Positions 8,493 through 16,173 of a stretch of 54,426 nt of DNA are shown piece by piece (position 1 is the stretch's first letter; the number at the start of each line of letters is the position of its first letter). The notes under the pieces are model-generated. The model was given only the letters and a program-made list of their open reading frames with translations. It ran no database searches and was not told the DNA's origin. Made by a program: the position numbers and the translations under genes. Source of the stretch: B25-G16 sp964549945 (GTDB lineage Bacteria > Desulfobacterota > DSM-4660 > Desulfatiglandales > B25-G16); NCBI GenBank assembly GCA_964549945.1, contig CAZJXD010000022.1, forward strand, positions 1 to 54,426. The letters run 5' to 3'.

Positions 8493-9440
8493 ATGATCAA
8501 TTTTAACCAGCTTAGAATATTCTACCAGACTGCCAAATATCAGAACTGTACTATTGCGGCGGAAAAGCTCTTCATCAGTCAACCCGCTGTCACTGCCCAA
8601 GTGAAAGCATTTGAGGAATTTTGCAACCTTAAGCTCTTTAAGAAAATGGGGCGTAAGATCTACCTGACGGATGAGGGCAAAAGCCTCTATGAATACGTCA
8701 GGAAAGTCTTTGAATATGAGAAGGAGATAGAGGATACAATCGAGGATATGAGGTTGTTAAAAAAGGGCGTTCTGAGGTTAGGAACAACAAAGACCTACGC
8801 GCGATCTTACATGCCCTTTTTTATATCCAGGTTTAGACAGGCCTACCCCCACATTAAGATCCATCTGGACGAAGGCAGCTCTCTCCAAATGGCGAACAGC
8901 CTGCTCGACTTCCAAAACGAGATAGTAATCGTCGCCAAAGTTGAAGACAATCATCAAATCAGATTTGTCCCCTTCTGCCAGGAAGAGATTGTCGTCCTGC
9001 TGTCTCCGGGTCATCATCTTTCAAAAAGGAAATCGATAACCATGACTGAGCTGAGCAAGGAGCCGATCATCATGAAAGAGGAAGGATCCGGAACTCGAAA
9101 GGCTTTAGATGATGCGTTCGCCCAAAAAGGTCTTGTTCCGAATATTTTGATGGAAACAAACAACACCGACTTTATAAAACAGCTCGTACTGCGTGGAGAC
9201 GGGATCTCTTTTCTGGTTAGGGCGGCAGTGTCAACAGAACTTGAAGAGAAGAAACTCGTAACCGTTCCTATAGAAAATTGTCAAATCCTCGCGAGCGTGA
9301 GCATTGCCTATTTAAGGAATCAGCATCTCTCAAGACCTGCCCAGGCCTTCCTTGCCATTTTGGAGGGATTGTCCCCAGAAGGTACCCCTCTTCAGAACAT
9401 CGGCAGCTTGGTTGCCAGAATGGCTGCTGCTGCTCAATGA
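8493..9440 (+). CDS. LysR-family transcriptional regulator (315 aa)
   Basis: N-terminal winged helix-turn-helix (residues about 1-60, with AAEKLFISQPAVTAQVKAFEE as the recognition region), followed by a periplasmic-binding-protein-like effector domain (about 90-295). The length is normal. The family binds DNA as tetramers at T-N11-A dyads and senses small molecules, often pathway intermediates. It is encoded 240 bp upstream of the second ubiD gene on the same strand. Two dyads lie in that gap (9537-9568 and 9575-9595), and a near copy of the first occurs at 3125-3156. I infer that it controls the decarboxylase/kinase genes, possibly in response to the aromatic substrate. The weak GGAAGG ribosome site is 8 bp before the ATG. 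Confidence 0.92.
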   Translation: MINFNQLRIFYQTAKYQNCTIAAEKLFISQPAVTAQVKAFEEFCNLKLFKKMGRKIYLTDEGKSLYEYVRKVFEYEKEIEDTIEDMRLLKKGVLRLGTTKTYARSYMPFFISRFRQAYPHIKIHLDEGSSLQMANSLLDFQNEIVIVAKVEDNHQIRFVPFCQEEIVVLLSPGHHLSKRKSITMTELSKEPIIMKEEGSGTRKALDDAFAQKGLVPNILMETNNTDFIKQLVLRGDGISFLVRAAVSTELEEKKLVTVPIENCQILASVSIAYLRNQHLSRPAQAFLAILEGLSPEGTPLQNIGSLVARMAAAAQ

Positions 9441-9536
9441 GCAGGTATTCGCTTGCCCTGGCACCCTTCAAGGATGGATTCAAGGCGAATCCAAAATCCG
9501 TGAATACGTTAAAGCGCCCCCAATTCATTACTTTTA

Positions 9537-9568
9537 TTTATAAATTTCATAAGAATAATGAAATTGAC
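9537..9568 (+). promoter_or_regulatory. Repeated dyad motif, copy 2, upstream of ubiD
   Basis: Contains an 8-bp perfect dyad (AATTTCAT 9543-9550 with ATGAAATT 9558-9565) followed by GAC, so that TTGACA at 9564-9569 could be a -35 box. It is 29/32 identical to 3125-3156. About 110 bp before the ubiD start. Confidence 0.55.
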
Positions 9569-9574
9569 AAACTC

Positions 9575-9595
9575 CCTTGAATAGGTCATTCAAGG
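9575..9595. promoter_or_regulatory. Inverted repeat, candidate LysR operator
   Basis: CCTTGAAT (9575-9582), 5-bp spacer, ATTCAAGG (9588-9595): a perfect 8-bp dyad directly after the repeated motif and upstream of the ubiD gene. The T-N11-A shape fits a LysR-type site. No counterpart was found at the first copy of the repeated motif. Confidence 0.5.
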
Positions 9596-9680
9596 ACATG
9601 GGTTGAATCGACTTCTCATACATTTACCTGAAAAAGGCCAATAAAATAAGCAGCTTTTCCAGGAAAGGAGGTTTTTCCCA

Positions 9681-11081
9681 ATGAAAGACTTGAGGGATTT
9701 TATTGCCAAATGCGAAGAGATGGGGCAGCTTCACAGGATCAAGGCGGAGGTGGACTGGGATCTTGAGCTCTCTCACATTGCCAAGCTCAATGAGGAGAAC
9801 AAGGGGCCCGCCCTTCTCTTTGAGAACGTGAAGGGCTATGATTGGCCGATTATCACCAGCACCTGCACGACCACGGAAAGGCTCGCCATTATCATGGGCA
9901 TGCCCAAGGAGACCCCACTGGTCGAGCTCATGAGGCGGTGGGTGGAAATAGGGAGCAGGAAGATCCCACCCAAGCTGTTGGGTACGGGGCCGTGCAAGGA
10001 AAACAAGATGATGGGCGACGAGGTGGATCTGTTCAAGTTTCCCGTGCCCAGGTTTTACCCCAGGGACGGGGGGCGCTATTTCGGGACAGCCCACTCGGTG
10101 ATCACCAAAGACCCGGATTCGGACTGGGTGAACATCGGAACCTACCGGCTACAGCTTCTGGAGAAGAATATCCTGGGTACGATGTTTATCAAGGGAAAAC
10201 ACTCCGATATCATGCTCAAGAAATACCAGGCCGCAGGCAAACCCATGCCAGTTGCCGTGGTAGTGGGTGCCGATCCGCTCATGTTCGTCATGGGCGGCTC
10301 CAGATTCTCCGCCTTTGAATCGGAGTATGATCTGGCCGGCTCGATCCGTGGCGAGCCCATAGAGGTGGTGAAATGCGAGACCAATGACCTGATCGTGCCC
10401 GCCGGGGCGGAAATCGTCGTGGAGGGCGAGGTGGATGCCGGTGCATTCAAGCCGGAAGGGCCTTTCGGGGAGTACACGGGCTACTATTCAGGTGTGGGGA
10501 CCACGGATAGGAACTTCATCAAGGTCAATTGCATCACTCACCGGAACAACCCCATATTTATGTCCACCACCGTGGGCCGGGCCGTCACCGACACCCACAT
10601 GACCCTGGCCTTGGCATACGGCGCCACCCTGTGGCAGCAACTCTCTGATATGAGGATCCCCGGCATCAAGGCCGTCTACTGTCCTCCCGAGGCAGCGGGA
10701 AGGTTCATCGCCATCATCTCCATGACGCAGATGTACCCGGGTCATGCGGATCAGGTGCTGACTGCGGCCATCTCGACCGAAATGGGTGCCTACGGCCTCA
10801 AGACGGTCATCGTGGTGGACGACGACATTGATCCCTGGGACATCCCCCGGGTCCTGTACGCCTTGGCCTTTCGGTTCCAGCCGAATCGCTCTCAGGTCAT
10901 CAAACGCGGGAGATCCACACCTCTGGATCCATCGGTTCCAATAGAAGAAAGGGGCCTGACCGGCAGGCTACTTATGGATGCTACCATTCCGTACGACTGG
11001 AAAGAGAAGCCCATACCCATAGAGCTTGATCCCGATATGGTCAAGAAGGTGCGGTCCAGGTGGTCGGAATTGGGTTTTTAG
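9681..11081 (+). CDS. UbiD-family prenyl-FMN-dependent decarboxylase (466 aa)
   Basis: Second UbiD homologue in the window. The catalytic Arg is at R156 (GTYR) and the Glu pair at E259 and E264 in PEGPFGEYTGYY. The N-terminal and C-terminal domains are complete and the length is normal. It is diverged from the first copy over most of its length but shares the same domain layout. A strong AAAGGAGGT ribosome site precedes the ATG. It is followed by a strong hairpin, then the response regulator. UPF0261, LpdD-like and ubiX genes lie further downstream, the last supplying its cofactor. Two UbiD paralogues of about 53 kDa beside a kinase pair recall the alpha and beta subunits of phenylphosphate carboxylase. 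Whether the two act together here is not shown. Confidence 0.94.
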   Translation: MKDLRDFIAKCEEMGQLHRIKAEVDWDLELSHIAKLNEENKGPALLFENVKGYDWPIITSTCTTTERLAIIMGMPKETPLVELMRRWVEIGSRKIPPKLLGTGPCKENKMMGDEVDLFKFPVPRFYPRDGGRYFGTAHSVITKDPDSDWVNIGTYRLQLLEKNILGTMFIKGKHSDIMLKKYQAAGKPMPVAVVVGADPLMFVMGGSRFSAFESEYDLAGSIRGEPIEVVKCETNDLIVPAGAEIVVEGEVDAGAFKPEGPFGEYTGYYSGVGTTDRNFIKVNCITHRNNPIFMSTTVGRAVTDTHMTLALAYGATLWQQLSDMRIPGIKAVYCPPEAAGRFIAIISMTQMYPGHADQVLTAAISTEMGAYGLKTVIVVDDDIDPWDIPRVLYALAFRFQPNRSQVIKRGRSTPLDPSVPIEERGLTGRLLMDATIPYDWKEKPIPIELDPDMVKKVRSRWSELGF

Positions 11082-11160
11082 AGGGAAAAATAGCGTAAAC
11101 GGAGCTCATTCGTATTAAAAATCAGGGCAGCGCTACCATTAATCAGGGGACCGTTTAAGG

Positions 11161-11195
11161 GATAAATAGTTCCGCGAAAGGCGGAACTATTTATC
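11161..11195 (+). terminator. 15-bp perfect hairpin between ubiD and the response regulator gene
   Basis: GATAAATAGTTCCGC (11161-11175), loop GAAAG, and an exact complement at 11181-11195. It sits in the 159-bp gap after the ubiD stop. There is no T-run after it, but the AT-rich outer stem would give U-rich 3' flanks. Probably a terminator or an mRNA-stabilising end. Confidence 0.65.
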
Positions 11196-11240
11196 TGAGC
11201 AGGTCCGCGGTTTAGTGAACATAAGCCAGGGGATGCAGCC

Positions 11241-11777
11241 ATGTCAGAGGTAAATCTATTGGATGGTAAACGGATACTCGTGGTCGATGATGAGCCCGAT
11301 ATATTAACGGTACTGAGGGAGTTGCTCTCGATGTGCGATGTAGTAACGTGCTCTAGCTTCGATGAGGGCAAAGAACAGCTGGAATCAAGGGATTTCGATG
11401 TGGCAATCTTGGATATCATGGGCGTTGACGGCTACGGCCTGTTAGACATTGCGAAACAGAGAAATATACCGGCCGTAATGCTGACAGCCCATGCATTGAC
11501 TCCCGACAATCTCGTACGATCCATCAAGGAAGGGGCCCTTTCGTATATCCCCAAGGATGAAATAACAAATATCGCGGATTTTTTGATTGACGTGCTCAAG
11601 GCCAGAGAAAAGGGCAGAGATCCCTGGAAGAGATGGCAGGAGAGGCTGCCTTCCTCCTATTTTGAGAAGAGGTGGGGGGCTGCCTGGCAGGATGCGGACA
11701 AGGGGTTTTGGGATAGTTTTAGGGCCAGCATTAGAGCGCGGAACTCTCAATCGGAGAAGACCGAGTCTGAGAAATGA
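11241..11777 (+). CDS. Orphan response regulator with a Trp-rich C-terminal extension (178 aa)
   Basis: Residues about 9-120 form a receiver domain: acidic pair D16/D17, phospho-acceptor D58 (AILDIM), T82 and K105 (YIPKDE). The C-terminal 55 residues are not a recognisable DNA-binding or enzymatic domain. They are charged and Trp/aromatic-rich (DPWKRWQERL, FEKRWGAAWQDADKGFWDSF). No histidine kinase gene is adjacent. It sits between the second ubiD gene and the UPF0261 gene, so it may modulate this catabolic cluster at protein level. Function is otherwise unknown. Confidence 0.85.
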   Translation: MSEVNLLDGKRILVVDDEPDILTVLRELLSMCDVVTCSSFDEGKEQLESRDFDVAILDIMGVDGYGLLDIAKQRNIPAVMLTAHALTPDNLVRSIKEGALSYIPKDEITNIADFLIDVLKAREKGRDPWKRWQERLPSSYFEKRWGAAWQDADKGFWDSFRASIRARNSQSEKTESEK

Positions 11778-11925
11778 ATCCGGGATGAAGTTACCCCACA
11801 ATCACCTCAGTCCAGGGGTTTTCCAAGGCGGTATGGATGGGAGTGGTGACTCTCCTTCTGGGTGAGAGGATCGCGAGACAGTTGGCCTGAATGGTACGTA
11901 AGACTTCATGGTGTGGAGGGAGGTC

Positions 11926-13182
11926 ATGACAATCGCAATTGCGGGCATGCTCGATGAAAGAGAGGCAGGCCTTACCCTGATAAAAGAGCACATAGAACAG
12001 AAGGGGCACAAGAGCCTTCTCATCGACATCAGCATCGGTACGGGAGCGATTGATTCCGCCCTAAAACCTGATATCCCCTGCGACGAGGTTGCCCTGGCCG
12101 GCGGAACATCCATAGAGGCTGTCAGGAAGATGCTGGCCAAGGAGAGGGATAAGGCAACTTCGGCCATGGCCGAAGGGTTGGGCAGGAAACTCCTGGATCT
12201 TCACGGGGCCGGAGACTTAAAGGGCGTTATCGCCGTGGGCGGAATGACGGGGACATTCATCACCCTGACTGCCATGAAAAAGCTGCCTTTTGGACTGCCC
12301 AAGCTCTTGATTTCAAGCGTGGCTGCCTTACCGGCGTACAGCAAGAAGCTCGCGGAATATTTTGGAGTGAGGGACATAACCGTGATGCACAGCGTGGTGG
12401 ATACCGTGGGAATAAACCCACTGGTGAGGATGTTGATGATCAACGGCGCCAGCGCCATATGCGGCATGGCGGAAGAATATGCGCCTCTTCAAAAGGAGGA
12501 AAAGCCCTCAATCGCCATCACCGAGTTCGGCTTCTGCGATAAAGGCGCCCACTATGTGAGGGAGTTATTGGAAGAGAAGTATAATATCATCTCCTTTCAC
12601 GCAACCGGCCTGGGCGAAAAGGCAGCGGTTGACCTGGTAGGTCAGGGGTTGTTCGAGGCCTTCATTGATTTAGTTCCGGGCGGCTTCAGCGAATACCTCC
12701 TGGGGGGCAACCGCGCCGCCGGGCCGGATCGGCTGGATGCCGGCATCAATCAGGGCAAACCCTATATACTCTCTCCATGCGGGTTTGATATGATAAGCTG
12801 CGGGCCCATCCAGAGGAGGGATGAGGGTGACCCCCTCTGGGTCTCCCGGAAGTTGGCGGAGAGGAAGATCCTGATCCAGGATGCGATGAGGGTTCAGGCG
12901 AGAACGAGCCCTGAGGAAATGGAGACCATCGCCGGAGCGGTGGCTGAGAAACTCAATACCCACGAGAACAAGAAGCTGGTGAAGTTCATTATACCGACCA
13001 AGGGTTTCTCCTCGCTCAGCATCGAGAAGGGCGCCCTTTACGACCCGGTTTCTGACCATGCCTTCATAGAGAAGTTCAGGGGGAGCCTGGATCCGGAGAT
13101 CGAAATCATAGAGGTAGACACCCACATCAATACACCTGAGTTTGCCCGGGCAGTGGTGGATGCATTGGAGAAAATTCTTTAA
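11926..13182 (+). CDS. Tm-1-like ATP-binding domain / UPF0261 family protein, second copy (418 aa)
   Basis: Same family as the gene at 1851. Shared landmarks are the TIAIAGMLDEREAG start, AVGGMTGTFITLTAM near residue 103, the RDITVMHSVVDTVGINP segment, ICGMAEEY, FHATGLGEKAAVDL, and PTKGFSSLSIEKGALYDP near the C-terminus. The ATG at 11926 is preceded by GGAGGGAGG and is preferred over an upstream in-frame ATG at 11908. The 3' end overlaps the LpdD-like gene by one base (TAATG), indicating translational coupling. ubiX follows, so this protein is embedded in a prenyl-FMN decarboxylase operon. The reaction is unknown; a ligase- or hydrolase-like step on a pathway acid is one possibility. Confidence 0.88.
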   Translation: MTIAIAGMLDEREAGLTLIKEHIEQKGHKSLLIDISIGTGAIDSALKPDIPCDEVALAGGTSIEAVRKMLAKERDKATSAMAEGLGRKLLDLHGAGDLKGVIAVGGMTGTFITLTAMKKLPFGLPKLLISSVAALPAYSKKLAEYFGVRDITVMHSVVDTVGINPLVRMLMINGASAICGMAEEYAPLQKEEKPSIAITEFGFCDKGAHYVRELLEEKYNIISFHATGLGEKAAVDLVGQGLFEAFIDLVPGGFSEYLLGGNRAAGPDRLDAGINQGKPYILSPCGFDMISCGPIQRRDEGDPLWVSRKLAERKILIQDAMRVQARTSPEEMETIAGAVAEKLNTHENKKLVKFIIPTKGFSSLSIEKGALYDPVSDHAFIEKFRGSLDPEIEIIEVDTHINTPEFARAVVDALEKIL

Positions 13183-13598
13183 TGCACGGGGACCATTTGA
13201 AGGATAAGTCTTTGGAATTTACGATAAAGACAAAAGAAGGGGCCTATAGGCTCGAGGCCTCTGTAGAAAAAATAGGCGAGGATTTGTTGATAGCTATCTG
13301 GGGCGGGGATAAACCCCATATCGGTGCAGTTGCGGTTGCCCAGCCAAGGCCGAGTTTGAAAGATGAACGCATAGTGAGTGCCACTGCATCCGTGTTCTGC
13401 TTTCTGGGCCACAAGGATGATCTGGTCGCCAAGGAGGCGGCCGAGAGGATCTCCTCAGCGCTCAACACCAATGTGGTGGTCGCGGCGGGTATTCACTGGG
13501 ATGATATCGATGAAGGGGGGATTAGCGCCGTTATAGAAAATAGCAGGCGTTTAGTTGGAATGATAATTGAGAAGGTTTCCATGAGAGAACCGCGATGA
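13182..13598 (+). CDS. LpdD-like putative prenylated-flavin chaperone (138 aa)
   Basis: Small protein with a conserved core: a Gly-Gly turn followed by HIGAVAVAQPRPS, then SATASVFCFLGHKDD, and VVVAAGIHWDDID. This matches what I recall of the LpdD/VdcD family, the small D subunit found with gallate and vanillate decarboxylases and thought to help deliver or mature prenyl-FMN in UbiD enzymes. Its start overlaps the stop of the UPF0261 gene and it is followed by ubiX, which strongly supports the assignment by context. Recognition is from memory of the family, not a search. Confidence 0.65.
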   Translation: MHGDHLKDKSLEFTIKTKEGAYRLEASVEKIGEDLLIAIWGGDKPHIGAVAVAQPRPSLKDERIVSATASVFCFLGHKDDLVAKEAAERISSALNTNVVVAAGIHWDDIDEGGISAVIENSRRLVGMIIEKVSMREPR

Positions 13599-13643
13599 GG
13601 TTAGTGCAAATTATTCGAAGCGATTTCTGATTGGAGGAAGGGT

Positions 13644-14216
13644 GTGGATATGAAAAAGCAGATCATAATTGGCGTTACGGGTGCCAGCGGTGTCATCTAT
13701 GGGATAGAAATGATAAAAGAACTCGCTAAAAAGGATCTGGAGATCCATCTTATTATTTCAGACTCGGGTAAGAAAAATATTGCCATTGAGACGGAGTATT
13801 CGGTGGCGGACGTTGAATCTATGGCGGATAAGGTCTATGACAACGCCGACCTGGGTGCCCCTCCTGCCAGTGGATCATTCTTGACCTCTGGTATGATAGT
13901 GGCACCGTGCACCATAAAGACATTATCGGGCATCGCCAATTCTTACTCCGATAACCTCATCGTGAGGGCGGCCGATGTTGTGTTAAAGGAGAAGAGGAAA
14001 TTGGTGCTCTTGGTTCGGGAGACACCGCTGCACAAGGGACACCTTCAACTCATGACCACGGCCGCTGACCTGGGTGCCCATATCCTGCCCCCCATACCGT
14101 CCTTCTATAATCACCCCAAGACCATTGAGGACATTATCCACCAGACCATCGGCAAGGCCTTCGATTATCTTGGCATTGAGCACGACCTCTACCGGCGTTG
14201 GGGCGAAAATAAGTAG
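13644..14216 (+). CDS. ubiX: UbiX flavin prenyltransferase (190 aa)
   Basis: Makes prenylated FMN from FMN and dimethylallyl (pyro)phosphate, the cofactor required by the two UbiD enzymes. Visible motifs are the N-terminal IIGVTGASGVIYGIEM, the IVAPCTIKTLSGIANSYSDNLIVRAADV segment with the conserved Ser/Cys loop, and LVLLVRETPLHKGHLQLM. The length is typical (about 190). A GGAGGAAGG ribosome site fits either the GTG at 13644 or the ATG at 13650. It closes the UPF0261-LpdD-like-ubiX operon. Confidence 0.95.
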   Translation: MDMKKQIIIGVTGASGVIYGIEMIKELAKKDLEIHLIISDSGKKNIAIETEYSVADVESMADKVYDNADLGAPPASGSFLTSGMIVAPCTIKTLSGIANSYSDNLIVRAADVVLKEKRKLVLLVRETPLHKGHLQLMTTAADLGAHILPPIPSFYNHPKTIEDIIHQTIGKAFDYLGIEHDLYRRWGENK

Positions 14217-14339
14217 GTTTTATTGAATTATTGGAACTATAATATGCTTGATGAATTGCCATTTTTAGAGCTGAAATGAGAGGCCAATTATTTCTTACTG
14301 ATTATGCGAGGAGGCGAAAGAGGTTAAAGGAGTATAGCC

Positions 14340-15794
14340 TTACGCTTTCGGCGTTTGATTACCCTTGGGATTCGCCTCCAGCAGAAAGGATACCCCGTCG
14401 CTGAGCTGAGACATCCTCCCTAAAAACAGGCTCCCCTTGGCCACGAACATGGCCCTTTTCATCTCACCCCTCTTCAACGCCTCGATGGCGTGTCCCAGAA
14501 AGGGCACCGCAGAGGGCACGTGCCCCTGGGTAGGGGAGAATCCCGGCATACCCCGATCCCTGACGAACTGTTCGATTTCGTTCTTGTCGATCTCCTTGTT
14601 GAGCGCGGCCAGCGCTGCCATGATCTTATAGTTGGTGGCCGGGGTGTCGCCGCTCCCCGCGGGCAGGGTGATCTCCGGGTTGTGGAGCTCGGTGGAGTAC
14701 TTATCGATATCGGTCATCTTCATGCCGATTTTCTTGAGCGGCTTGATGATGAGCGAGGTCATGATGGCCTGCTGGGGTGAGCCGGCCCCCACATCGTGTT
14801 TGCCTACCGCATCGAGCCTGATGAGGGGGCTCACGCCGTCATCGGTGGTGATCAAAAAGGCGATGGCTCCCAACACGTCCTCCAGGATGGGCATGTCGTG
14901 TTTGAGGTGGGCTGCGGACTTCATGCCCAGCTTGGCCATACACCCCCCGCCAGCCACTACCACGTTGTCGAAGATGCCGGCACCCACCAGCCCCGCCGCA
15001 TTGATGATGGCGTGGTTGGGGGCACAGCAGAAGGCGCGGGTGTCGTTCCCCGTTGCGTTCACGCAGCCCGTCATCTCGGCCATGGCCTTTGACATGCTGC
15101 CGCCGCCTCGGTTGTACCGGTCCCCTATGGCGGTTTCGGTGCAATCGAGCACGAACTCGACCTCTGTGGGCGCTATCCCGGCCCTGTTCAACAGATGGAG
15201 CATGGCCAGGGACCCGGAGGCCTTGGCCATGAGGTTCTCCATGAGGATCTCCGCCTTCAGGGTGTCGTCCCGGTCGTGGTCCCGCCTGAGAGAACCCACG
15301 AGCGTTCCCTGGGAGTAGAGGGGGAGCGCTGCCCCCTGCGCGATGATCTCCTCTATCTTCTCGGGGGGCGTGCCCTGGCCCAGCTTCCGCACCTGGGCAT
15401 CGCCGATGAAGGGGTGGGAGGCGAAGGCCTCCTTTATGTGATCGATGAACTCAGGGGTGAGCCACATGAGGTCGAAGTCATCGGCGAGCTTCATCCAGCC
15501 GTAGAACTCCTCCTCGGGCATGATCTCCCCGAAGGGCCCGTTCCGCGTGCCGTGATCAAGGGGATGCCCGTACCATGGCTTGGCAATGGTGTGGAGCTCA
15601 TCGGGGCATCTGTTGCCGATAAAGACCTGGTGGGGCGCATAAAGGAGTACCTCCTCGTAGCTTCGAAGATGGGCCTCCAGCTCCTCGAGCACCTTATTGC
15701 TGTCTTGAATGTCCCGGGAGGGTTTGGATCCGTAGCGCACGAAATCAGGCACGTGCACGAGCACATAGCTGACCCCTCGTATGACCACCGGCAT
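14340..15794 (-). CDS. grdC: Glycine/sarcosine/betaine reductase component C, beta subunit (484 aa)
   Basis: Protein C releases the two-carbon product of the reductase as acetyl phosphate from the Se-carboxymethyl-selenoprotein A. This is the larger, FabH/thiolase-fold GrdC subunit: an N-terminal KG-SY-LVH-PD type start, GTRNGPFGEIMPEEEFYGW near residue 85, and a CCAPNHAIINAAGLVGAG segment in the middle. The length is close to the family's usual 500-510. The ATG at 15794 is chosen because GAAGGAG precedes it by 9 bp and the homologous start fits; a TTG at 15830 overlapping trxA is the alternative. It is the last gene of the operon. The partner grdD is absent from its usual place. Confidence 0.9.
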   Translation of the reverse strand: MPVVIRGVSYVLVHVPDFVRYGSKPSRDIQDSNKVLEELEAHLRSYEEVLLYAPHQVFIGNRCPDELHTIAKPWYGHPLDHGTRNGPFGEIMPEEEFYGWMKLADDFDLMWLTPEFIDHIKEAFASHPFIGDAQVRKLGQGTPPEKIEEIIAQGAALPLYSQGTLVGSLRRDHDRDDTLKAEILMENLMAKASGSLAMLHLLNRAGIAPTEVEFVLDCTETAIGDRYNRGGGSMSKAMAEMTGCVNATGNDTRAFCCAPNHAIINAAGLVGAGIFDNVVVAGGGCMAKLGMKSAAHLKHDMPILEDVLGAIAFLITTDDGVSPLIRLDAVGKHDVGAGSPQQAIMTSLIIKPLKKIGMKMTDIDKYSTELHNPEITLPAGSGDTPATNYKIMAALAALNKEIDKNEIEQFVRDRGMPGFSPTQGHVPSAVPFLGHAIEALKRGEMKRAMFVAKGSLFLGRMSQLSDGVSFLLEANPKGNQTPKA

Positions 15795-15822
15795 CGCTGT
15801 CAACTCCTTCACTGCCTCGGTT

Positions 15823-16146
15823 TTACTCAATGAGCTTTTTTACCGACGCCTCAATGTCTGAGACGGTGAGGGTTCCGCCGGTGAGACGCTCGACCTCCCT
15901 GCCGTGCTTATAGAAGAGGTAGGTGGGTAAACCGAGCACCCTCAGGCTCAGACAAAACCGCCTGTTCTTGGAGGCATCGAGCTTGACCAGTTTCAATTTT
16001 TCGCCATACTTATCTGCTAAGCCCTCTACTGCGGGCATGAGGGCCAGGCAGGGACCACACCGGGGACCCCAGAAATCGACCAAAACTGGCTTTTGGGATT
16101 GGACGACCTCCTCCTCAAAGTTCTCGGCGTTGATATCTAGTGCCAT
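15823..16146 (-). CDS. trxA: Thioredoxin of the glycine reductase system (107 aa)
   Basis: Thioredoxin fold with the active site WGPRCGPC (C30, C33). In the Grd system, thioredoxin supplies the electrons that reduce the selenoprotein components after each turnover. A GGAGG ribosome site precedes the ATG. It is placed between grdB and grdC, which supports a dedicated role. The Arg inside the WGPRC sequence differs from general thioredoxins (WCGPC), and a non-standard active site is common in Grd-linked thioredoxins. No thioredoxin reductase gene is in the window. Confidence 0.92.
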   Translation of the reverse strand: MALDINAENFEEEVVQSQKPVLVDFWGPRCGPCLALMPAVEGLADKYGEKLKLVKLDASKNRRFCLSLRVLGLPTYLFYKHGREVERLTGGTLTVSDIEASVKKLIE

Positions 16147-16173
16147 GATATCCTCCTGAATTCACATGCCACT

